From Zelopaecilomyces penicillatus (taxonomy: Eukaryota > Ascomycota > Sordariomycetes > Hypocreales > Pseudodiploosporaceae), in NCBI GenBank assembly GCA_005765155.1, contig VCCP01000006.1:1066501-1130500 (forward strand): a stretch of 64,000 nt of DNA. Direction: 5' to 3'. The stretch's first letter is position 1; every line of letters begins with the position of its first letter. A program made the position numbers and the translations under genes. Positions 55,714 through 64,000 of the stretch are shown one piece after another. The notes under the pieces were generated by a model. That model ran no database searches. It worked only from the letters and a program-made list of their open reading frames with translations, and was not told the DNA's origin.

Positions 55714-56019
55714 TGAGTCAGGTTGACTGTGTTGTAATCCGGATCTCGGACGTGGATGAGTCAAGAGGACTGTGTAAGTCGTTGTGCACGGTTCATGTGA
55801 GCCGCTGCCGATATGCATGTTGGTCCAGTTGCACATTATCGGAAATACGCAGGGCTGAATTCATAGGCACACTGCCACAGGTCTTTCCAGTTAGGGCCAA
55901 CATTGTGATCAATCTTACGTCTGTTTGGTCAGGAAGTTTGCCTTGCCCAAATGGCCGTGGCAGTGTCAATAGGGGGGGTCAAACATTTGAGTCGGCCGAG
56001 AATGATTTCCTCTGAGTCA
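55714..56019. promoter_or_regulatory. Three Gcn4/CPC1-type TGAGTCA sites
   Basis: Perfect TGAGTCA at 55714-55720, 55757-55763 and 56013-56019; the last is 20 bases upstream of TATAAAA and 146 bases from the HisRS ATG. TGA(C/G)TCA is the binding site of Gcn4 and its filamentous homologue CPC1/CpcA, which raise expression of amino-acid and tRNA-synthetase genes during amino-acid starvation. Confidence 0.7.
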
Positions 56020-56039
56020 CGACTTTCAACCACGCCATG

Positions 56040-56046
56040 TATAAAA
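56040..56046 (+). promoter_or_regulatory. TATA box of HisRS gene
   Basis: TATAAAA, 119 bases before the ATG at 56165. A start site some 30-45 bases downstream would give a leader of roughly 80-95 bases. Confidence 0.5.
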
Positions 56047-56164
56047 TGTTGTTGTTTTGTAGTCAAATAAATTGGATTAAAAATGCCAGTTACTGAGATC
56101 TGTTGTAAGGGATAAACTCATTTTTCTACTCATAATTCCCACTCCCTTCCAGTCAACAGCCAAC

Positions 56165-57630
56165 ATGACAACCAAACAGGCCGCATCGTCCCGTTACGGT
56201 GTCCAGCTCAAGACACCAAAAGGCACTCGCGATTGGGTTGGCCAAGACCTCCTCTTGCGCGATCAGATATTGTAAGCTATCCATATTCAACATTTACCTG
56301 CATCCCAATTTTCATCTTACTAATCTTGACTTACAGCCAGAAAATCACCAATGTCTTCCAACGCCACGGCGGTATCCCTCTAGACACACCCGTCTTTGAA
56401 CTCAGAGATATTCTAGCAGGCAAATATGGCGAGGAAGCACGGCTCATTTATAACGTCGAAGATCAAGGTGGAGAGCTTTGCTCGCTGCGATATGACCTGA
56501 CTGTTCCATTCGCGCGTTGGCTAGCCATGCACAGCAACGTCAAACAAATCAAACGCTATCAGATTGCCAAGGTGTACAGAAGAGACCAGCCTGCCATTTC
56601 TCGAGGCAGGCTTCGTGAATTCTACCAATGCGACTTCGATATTGCTGGTGTGTACGACCCGATGATCCCCGATGCTGAGATCTTGCGCGTCTTGGTCGAA
56701 GTGTTTAGAGCACTTGAGCTTGATGTCACCATCAAGGTTAATCACCGACGCATCTTGGATGGGTTGTTTGCAGTCGCGGGCGTCCCTCCTGAAAGTGCCC
56801 GCCCTATAAGCTCTGCAGTGGACAAGTTGGATAAGGCACCGTGGCTCGATGTGAAGAAGGAAATGGTCGAGGAAAAGGGGCTTTCGGAAGAAGTTGCAGA
56901 CAAAATTGGTGAGTATGTCCAGCGCAGTGGTAGCATGCGCGACATGCTTGCGCTGCTCAAATCAGACACTGCTCTTGCTGCGAATGAGGATTTGCAAGCA
57001 GGAATCCGCGACATGGATCTTCTGACCTCTTACCTGGAGGCTATGGATGCCGCTGATAAAATTTCCTTTGACCTTTCACTCGCTCGGGGCCTTGACTACT
57101 ACTCTGGGCTGATTTACGAAGTCATCCTCAACACCCCCAATCAGGTTGGCAGCATTGCGGCGGGTGGGCGTTACGACGGACTTGTGGGCATGTACGGCAA
57201 ACAGCCAATCCCATGTGTTGGAGTATCCTTTGGCGTGGACCGCATCTTCACAATACTAGATGCGCGACAGAAGAAAAAGAAGAGTGCTTCGGAATTAAAG
57301 CGCCAGGTCGACGTTTACCTCATTGCAGTAGGCGGTAAGGAATTCGACGGGCTTCTCCTCGAGCGCATGGCGTTGGCTCGTCAACTCTGGGATGCGGGCA
57401 TTCGTGCTGAATTCGCAGCCAAAGTAAAGCCCAAAATGCTTCAACAATTCAATGCGTCTGAAGGGGCACCTGTAGTTGTTATATTTGGCCAAGATGAACT
57501 CGCTGCTGGTCAAGTAAGGCTTAAAGATGCTCAGGTCGGTGATGGAGAGGACCTCCAAAAGGACCGAGGTCAACTCGTGTCCAGGGAAAACTTGGTGGAT
57601 GAAGTGAAGAGGCGTTTGTCTATTCAATGA
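56165..57630 (+). CDS. HTS1: Histidyl-tRNA synthetase
   Basis: Exons 56165-56271 and 56337-57630 join to 466 residues; the intron starts GTAAGC and ends TACAG. Class II motifs appear in order: KTPKGTRDW and the motif 1 region with [17 protein letters not shown], motif 2 with [27 protein letters not shown], the HisA signature [14 protein letters not shown], His[10 protein letters not shown] and motif 3 [11 protein letters not shown]-terminal anticodon-binding domain follows from about residue 375. The N-terminus from the first ATG is short, without a WHEP domain or presequence, so this form should be cytosolic. Fungi normally use one gene for both compartments; the frame is open upstream to 56081 without an ATG. 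The promoter has three CPC1-type sites. Confidence 0.95.
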
Positions 57631-58358
57631 AGAGTATCGACTCCTCCCATGTAATTGACCAGGATAATACTGCCTGGAGTACCTATTTAATAATTGATGA
57701 CGTTTTGTTACTTACAGTGTAATCCCTAGACCTGTTTTTTCCTAGCGGCCAATAATTATTATCAGAGCCAATCTCCGCATTATTACTATCGATTAGCCTC
57801 AACTCCCTCTTGGGCTTTATTCTCCTAAATACATCCACAGTTGACCACGGGATGTTAAATTCTGAAGTATATTCACTCAGCCTTCAATTTTCTGCAGTGA
57901 GTTGCCAATTTTAATTTTTTGCGGTTAAAAACATACAGTATGCTACTCCTACATCAGTTAGGACTTGCCTATGCTGTAATAATGTTTATAAATAATGACT
58001 GCTGCTGCTGCACGTCTGTTTGTATGGAAGAAGAAGGAACGTCATGGTTGGTGGCGGTCGCCGCATCTCCGTTAAGCCACTGGATTGGCTGACTCAGCAG
58101 CCTCCCTGGATCTTCCACTCCCAACGCCACTTCGAGAAAAGTACAGATCGCGGCTCCAGGTCGCAGACGGATTCTGCATCATCCACGGCGCGCCGCGAAT
58201 CTTTCCGGCAACAACACCGACCTTGAACTCTCGCTGTTTTCTTATCTCTCTCTCGATGAGATAGGCAGTGTAGCCTCAACTTATTGCTCCGGCTCATCTC
58301 CTAACCCCGCCCTCCCCGCGGTCGGCTGCTGGCTGCCCGCCCACTATCATCGCCCACC
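57631..58358. other. Intergenic, HisRS to SPF1
   Basis: No gene seen. The first half is AT-rich; the second half is GC/CT-rich and contains one TGACTCA at 58090-58096. A 68-codon frame at 58020-58226 has no support. Confidence 0.5.
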
Positions 58359-61300
58359 ATGGCGCCGCTTGTCGACAACCCCCAGATCAAGGACGCCGAG
58401 TTGCTACGGCCCTTGCCGCTTTACCTTCACACCTATGTCTGGCCATTCGCCATTGTGTGGCCTATCTTTTTCAGATACTACCTGACTCCCGACCTTTACG
58501 AAAAACATATTGGCGCGCAAGAATGGACCTTCGTCTGGTGCGGCACCATTCTTACCTTCCAGGCCCTCTTCTGGTTGAGCACCCACTGGAGTGTCGACCT
58601 GGATGCGCGCTTCACGGCGAGCAAGGCCAAGGATATTTCAGATGCAAAATTGATCAAGGTGCTTCCTATTGCCAACGCCGGCTCAGCTGAGATTTGCAAA
58701 TTGGTTCGTGATAAGGTGAGAAACCCTCCCCCGTAAACTTTTTGAATTGGGTTTCTTGAGGCTAACACATCAACTACAGGTCGGCGGGAAGACAAACCTG
58801 TCATTCCTTTTTCAGAAACGTCGGTTCCTGTACGATCCCCAACTGAACTCCTTCAGTACTTTACAATACGCCATCGACGCCGAACCGAAGCCGGCGATGA
58901 ACCATTTTCAATCTTGGCGGGGTATCGAAAAGCAATCCGAACTCACCCGCATTGAACAACACTATGGCAAGAACGCTTTCGATATCCCTGTTCCAACATT
59001 TACCGAGCTGTTCAAGGAGCATGCCGTTGCGCCTTTCTTCGTCTTCCAGGTCTTTTGTGTAGGACTTTGGATGCTCGATGAGTACTGGTACTACTCGTTG
59101 TTTACTTTGTTCATGCTTGTTGCATTTGAAAGCACCGTTGTTTGGCAACGTCAGCGCACTCTAAATGAGTTCCGTGCCATGAGCATCAAGCCCTATGACG
59201 TGTGGGCTTTTCGCCTGGGCAAGTGGACTGAAATCCAAAGCGACGCACTCCTCCCCGGTGACCTTGTATCTGCTGGTCGAACCAAGGATGACAGTGGTGT
59301 TGCATGCGACATGCTTCTCGTTGAAGGCACAGCTATTGTGAACGAGGCTATGTTGTCTGGAGAAAGTACCCCATTGCTGAAGGACTCTATTCAATTGCGC
59401 CCATCTGACGTCCCACTTGATTCCGAGGGACTGGATAAGAATGCCTTCCTCTGGGGAGGTACCAAGGTACTCCAAATTACTCATGGAAACACTGAACAAG
59501 AGAAACCTAAACTGGCATCGGGAGTTCCAACCCCACCGGATAATGGAGCTATGGCTATCGTGATGAAGACGGGCTTTGAAACCTCTCAGGGCAGCCTGGT
59601 CCGAACCATGATTTATTCTACAGAGCGTGTGTCTGCCAACAATGTTGAAGCACTTCTGTTTATCCTCTTTTTGCTCATCTTCGCCATCGCTGCATCTTGG
59701 TACGTTTGGGATGAGGGTGTCCGCAAGGATCGCAAACGTTCCAAGCTGTTGCTTGATTGCGTCTTGATTGTCACCAGTGTTGTGCCTCCCGAGCTGCCCA
59801 TGGAGCTTAGTCTGGCGGTCAATACTAGTTTAGCGGCACTATCCAAATTGGCTATTTTCTGCACCGAACCTTATCGAATTCCCTTTGGAGGCCGTATCGA
59901 TGTGGCCTGCTTCGATAAGACTGGAACCTTGACCGGCGAAGATCTGGTCGTGGAAGGTATTGCCGGCCTTGGACTCAATGACTTCAGTATGAACGACAAG
60001 CGTGAGGATGACGGTGCTCACTCCAACATGACTCAGGTCAAGGAAACTGGTTTGGAAACTCAGCTGGTGCTCGCTACTGCTCACGCTCTGGTAAAACTGG
60101 ACGAGGGCGAAGTTGTCGGTGATCCCATGGAGAAGGCTACTTTGACGTCCCTTGGCTGGACCCTAGGTCGTAATGATATTTTGTCTAGCACCTCGAAGGC
60201 TGGCAATGTTCAGGGAACTGTTCAGATCAAGCGACGCTTCCAATTCTCTTCTGCACTGAAACGCCAAAGCTCGGTTGCCATGGTTAATGGTATTCACCCC
60301 AAGAGTGGAAAGAGGATCAGAGGTACATTTGCCGGTGTCAAGGGTGCTCCTGAGACTATCATGAAGATGCTCGTTGATGTGCCTGCCGATTATGAAGAGA
60401 CATACAAGTATTTCACCCGCAAGGGATCTCGAGTTCTTGCTCTGGCTTACAAGCAGCTCACGGTGGACTCTGAGCTTGGAGCCAGCAAAATCAACGATCT
60501 GAAACGGGAAAAGGTTGAGGCTGATCTTACGTTTGCCGGGTTCCTGGTTTTGCACTGTCCCTTGAAGGAGGATGCGAAGGAGGCAGTCCAGATGCTGAAC
60601 GAAAGCAGTCATCGTGTTGTCATGATTACTGGAGACAATCCTTTGACAGCTGTGCATGTGGCCCGTGAGGTAGAGATTGTTGATCGTGACGTTCTCATTC
60701 TTGATGCCCCCGAGGATAATGCAAACGGCGAAAAACTGGTTTGGAAGAGTGTTGATGACAAAGTCAGCATCTCAGCTGATCCCACTAAGCCTATTGATCC
60801 GGAAATTCTCAAGAACAAAGACCTTTGCGTCACTGGATATGCTTTGGCCAAATTGAAAGACCAGGTTGGCTGGAACTCGCTTCTCCGCCACACTTGGGTT
60901 TATGCCCGTGTTTCCCCCAAGCAAAAGGAAGACATCCTACTCGGTCTAAAGGATATGGGTTACTATACTCTCATGGCTGGAGATGGTACCAATGACGTTG
61001 GTGCATTGAAACAGGCGCACATTGGTATTGCTCTTCTGAACGGAACCAGAGATGACCTAGTCCGCATTGCCGAGCATTCACGCAATACCAAGCTGAAGGA
61101 GATGTATCAGAAGCAGTGTGATCTTATGAAGCGTTTCAATCAACCCAACCCCCCTGTTCCTGTCTTGATCGCCCACCTATTCCCCCCTGCGCAAAACAAC
61201 CCCAATTATGCGAAGGCGATTGAACGAGAAGCAGCGAGGAAGGGTATCACGCCTGAAGAATACGCCAAACAGCAGGGTCATCCTGCCGAGACCATTACCT

Positions 61301-62443
61301 CACCTGCCGCGCAAAACTTGATTAACGCTGATCCCCGCACAGCCCAGTTGACCAAGGCTAACCAAAAGGCTGCGAGCTTGGCTGACAAGCTCTCAACTGG
61401 CATGATGGAAGCTGAGCTGAGCGAGGATGAACCACCTACTTTGAAATTGGGCGATGCTTCCGTTGCTGCTCCATTTACATCGAAGCTCCGAGACGTTATT
61501 GCCGTGCCAAATATCATCCGTCAAGGCCGATGCACTCTCGTTGCGACCATTCAGATGTACAAGATTCTCGCCTTGAATTGTCTTATCAGTGCGTACTCAC
61601 TGTCAGTTCTCTATCTCGAAGGTATCAAGTTTGGCGATACACAGTATACCATTAGTGGTATGCTCATGTCCGTCTGCTTCCTCAGCATCTCCAGAGCACG
61701 TGTTGTGGAGGGCCTCAGCAAAGAACGTCCTCAGCCCAACATCTTCAACGTTTACATCATCGGCTCCATTCTTGGACAGTTTGCTGTTCACATTGTGACT
61801 CTTATCTACATCGCTCGCCTTTGTGATAAGCTTGAACCGTGAGTTTCAATCCCTAAAAGCTATTTACAATCAACTCGAATTTATACTGACTTATTGATAT
61901 AGCCGCTCTCTCGATGTCGATCTGGAGGCCGAATTCAAGCCCTCTCTTCTCAACTCGGCCGTATATCTACTCCAACTCATCCAGCAAATCTCCACCTTTG
62001 CCATCAACTACCAGGGTAGACCCTTCCGTGAATCTCTTTCGGAGAACAAGGGAATGTTCTACGGTATTGTCGGTGTTTCTGGTCTGGCCTTTGTCTGCGC
62101 TCTCGAACTCCTACCCGAAATCAACGAGGGCATGAAGCTTGTTCCTTTCTCTGAAGAATTCAAGATCAAGATGACAAGCTGTATGGTGCTTGACTACGCC
62201 TTGTGCTGGGTCATTGAAATCGTCTTGAAGAAACTCTTCAGCGATTACCGGCCCCGCGACATTGCGGAGCGCCGTCCTGAACAACTCGAGAGGGAGGCTC
62301 TGCGCAAGCAGGCCATTGAGGAAAAGAAGCTGGAGGATGATGACAGGCAGCGCCTGGAGAGTGTGGCTGAGTTTGAGCGCAAGGTGGAGGAGCGCAAGCA
62401 GAGGCTTCAGGAGTGGAGGGCTGGCCGCGAGGAGCAATCATAG
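58359..62443 (+). CDS. SPF1: P5A-type ATPase Spf1 (ER transmembrane helix dislocase)
   Basis: Exons 58359-58715, 58780-61838 and 61903-62443 join to 1318 residues, normal for the family. It has the P5A-specific N-terminal membrane segments (PFAIVWPIFFRYYL; TILTFQALFWL) and then the P-type ATPase core: TGES-type actuator motif SGES at about residue 312, the P5A helix-4 motif PPELPMELS from about 455, DKTGTLT with the phosphorylated Asp at 498, the TGDNPLTA motif and GDGTNDVGALKQAH near 853. The last exon includes the final membrane helices and a charged coiled-coil tail rich in Glu, Arg and Lys. Spf1 sits in the ER membrane, where it removes mistargeted tail-anchored or signal-anchored helices, and its loss disturbs manganese and protein quality control. 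Convergent with malate dehydrogenase. Confidence 0.96.
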
Positions 62444-62989
62444 AACGTGCAGCAGCTTTTCTTCGTTTGGGAGTTGGTGCAGCGGCGTGTGGGAGGGACT
62501 AGACCATAGAGCTTGGTAGATATATGTTGATTCGGCAGTGTAAGATATTAGCCGTGAAATTGATAGAATCTTGAACAAGCAAAATGACAGTTATTTAATA
62601 CGATCGCAATTCGTCTACTCTTACCGACCGATACCGTTTTAACAGGGATTGATCTCCATGTTCCAGTAACATAATGACCAATTCAGACGCAAGACAAAGA
62701 TGTCAATAGCACGAGAAAGTCTAAGTGTAACAGAAGAATGAGAAGAGTAATTGATCATGAGATTACAGCTTCATTTGCTAGTAGTGTACAGAGGCCCGAT
62801 TGAAATGTATGACAGCAAAACAGCCGACAGAAAAGGAGAGCCCTCACACATTCCGACTCATTATTCCTTTGGTCCATTTTCCCATCCCCACAATGCCCGG
62901 CCAACCCAGCCACATCCAGCAGCTACCCAGTCCCCGCATAAACTTTTTCGTTTTATAAACATACAGAGACACATTATCATGTATCACGT
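62444..62989. other. Convergent intergenic, SPF1 / malate dehydrogenase
   Basis: Contains two 3' untranslated regions; no gene, repeat or RNA seen. Confidence 0.5.
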
Positions 62990-64000
62990 TTACTTCTTCT
63001 GGGCGAATTCAACACCCTTGGCGATGTTCTTCTTGAGGTCGCCAAGACAAGCCTCAATAAGCTTCTCCTCAACGGCATCGACGCTGCCAATGGGCAGGAT
63101 CTTCTCAACACCCTCAGGGCCGAGCTCGACCTTGGTGCTGAAGAAGTCAATGCCCTGGTCCTTGAAGAGAGGAGACTCAACAAAGGTGGGCTCGACAATG
63201 CCCTTCTCGCCCTGGGAGGCGCGGAGCAGGGAGTCGGCCATACGGGCACCAGCCATGGCCATGGAGAGGGTGGCAGAGCCAGCACCGTCCTTGGCCTTGA
63301 CGACCTCGTCACCACCGAACTGGACACGCTTGACAAGCTCCTCGTTGGAGGACAGCTCGGGGTGGCTGCTCTGGCTGAAGAGGGGAACGATGGTGACACC
63401 AGAGTGACCTCCGATGACAGTGATGTTCTCGTCCTTGGGGTCGGTCTTCTTGATCTCGGAGACGAAGCGGCTGGCACGGACAACGTCAAGGGTGGTGACA
63501 CCGAAGAGCTTCTTGGGGTCGTAGACGCCCTTCTTCTTGAAAACCTCGGCGCAGATGGGAACGGTAGAGTTGACAGGGTTGGCAATGATCAACAGCTTAG
63601 CCTTGGGAGCAGACTCGGCGACAGCCTTGGCAAGATCACGGACGATGGAGGCATTGGTGTTGAAAAGATCATCACGGGTCATGCCGGGCTTTCGGGGCAC
63701 ACCAGCGGGGATGAGAACGATGTCGGAGCCCTTGAGGCACTCAGCCAAGCCGCTGGGGGTAGCGTCATAACCGGTGACGGTAGACTTGGTGTTGACGTGA
63801 GAGATATCAGCAGCAACACCTAAGTTTGAGCAAGCATCCGGTTAGTTGAGAGTGCTTCACACCAAGGGAGTTGGGTTGGGGGGTGGGTTGGTTGAGCTTA
63901 ATTGGCGCATCCAAGGGAGAGACATACCGGGTCCGCCACGGATATCGTAGAGAGCAAGATCGGTAACCCGAGGGTTCATCTTGAGAAGGAGAGAGAGAGG
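62990..64000 (-). CDS. Mitochondrial malate dehydrogenase, 3' part
   Basis: The 5' end lies beyond the right edge of the window. Visible exons are 64000-63928 (partial) and 63819-62990; the intron 63820-63927 has GTATGT and TTAG ends. The first visible residues ([31 protein letters not shown]) belong to the NAD-binding domain. Then come the [23 protein letters not shown] active-site loop with its substrate-binding arginines, [13 protein letters not shown], and the [14 protein letters not shown] segment with the catalytic histidine. The C-terminus EFAQKK lacks a peroxisomal SKL-type signal, so this is the mitochondrial-type enzyme of the citric-acid cycle, although the targeting peptide itself is outside the window. 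Confidence 0.94.

Larger units (their letters stand above)
55139..56164. other. Intergenic with HisRS promoter
   Basis: Begins with T-rich 3' region of the previous gene. The last 450 bases carry three TGAGTCA sites, a TATA box (56040-56046) and a short upstream frame at 56083-56115. A 121-codon frame at 55650-56015 overlaps these signals and has no domain; it is left out. Confidence 0.5.

Noticed and set aside
55650..56015. 121-codon frame upstream of HisRS
   Set aside because: Overlaps the promoter sites, has high Cys/Ser content and no domain; no splice signals linking it to HisRS.

Overview
The window reads as nuclear chromosome of a filamentous ascomycete. Genes carry short 55-150 bp GT..AG introns with fungal branch-point-like sequences, CDS are GC-rich, and the gene set is ascomycete-specific (CFEM protein, siderophore MFS permease, OM14-type outer-membrane protein, F-box protein, DHA1 drug exporters, TDT-type malate/sulfite permease). 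The best fit is Sordariomycetes, probably Hypocreales; that rank is inference from gene style, not a search result. Core housekeeping genes are spread over the whole length, so it looks like a chromosome arm rather than an accessory chromosome.

Layout: 1.5-2.5 kb, secreted GH16 glucanase. 4.5-8.6 kb, a divergent iron locus: siderophore-type transporter (-) and CFEM/GPI heme-binding-type protein (+), with a perfect inverted pair of ATCAGATAA sites midway between them. 9.1 kb, an intron-containing tRNA-Ser(UGA). 10.2-11.5 kb, a stand-alone Myb/SANT-like gene. 13.5-18.1 kb, OM14-like protein, GNAT acetyltransferase, F-box protein. 19.1-22.8 kb, MIA40 (-), thiamine pyrophosphokinase (+) and the Golgi SNARE BOS1 (-). 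23.5-27.3 kb, a co-oriented DHA1 transporter and cytochrome P450. 27.3-33.1 kb, a gene desert leading into a PTR2 peptide transporter, followed by a second DHA1 transporter and thymidylate synthase (-). 38.7-44.7 kb, a second desert rich in simple repeats, leading into a TDT-family transporter. 49.2-50.5 kb, zinc alcohol dehydrogenase. 53.4-55.1 kb, membrane-anchored endonuclease/exonuclease/phosphatase-fold protein. 56.2-57.6 kb, histidyl-tRNA synthetase. 58.4-62.4 kb, the P5A ATPase Spf1. 63-64 kb, the 3' part of mitochondrial malate dehydrogenase (-), cut by the window edge.

Most ordinary-looking genes resolve into complete, in-frame spliced models. The most informative signals are regulatory: SreA-type GATA sites between the two iron genes, three perfect TGAGTCA (Gcn4/CPC1-type) sites before the histidyl-tRNA synthetase, three ACGCG cores (MBF/MCB-type) just upstream of thymidylate synthase, paired CreA-type sites before the alcohol dehydrogenase, and a dense CCAAT cluster inside a gene desert. 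Two genes have an intron at the start codon itself (OM14-like, A|TG; BOS1, ATG|). No transposase, CRISPR array, rRNA or recognisable mobile element was seen. No multi-gene system that I can call wholly novel is present; the iron locus and the unexplained deserts are the best places to look.
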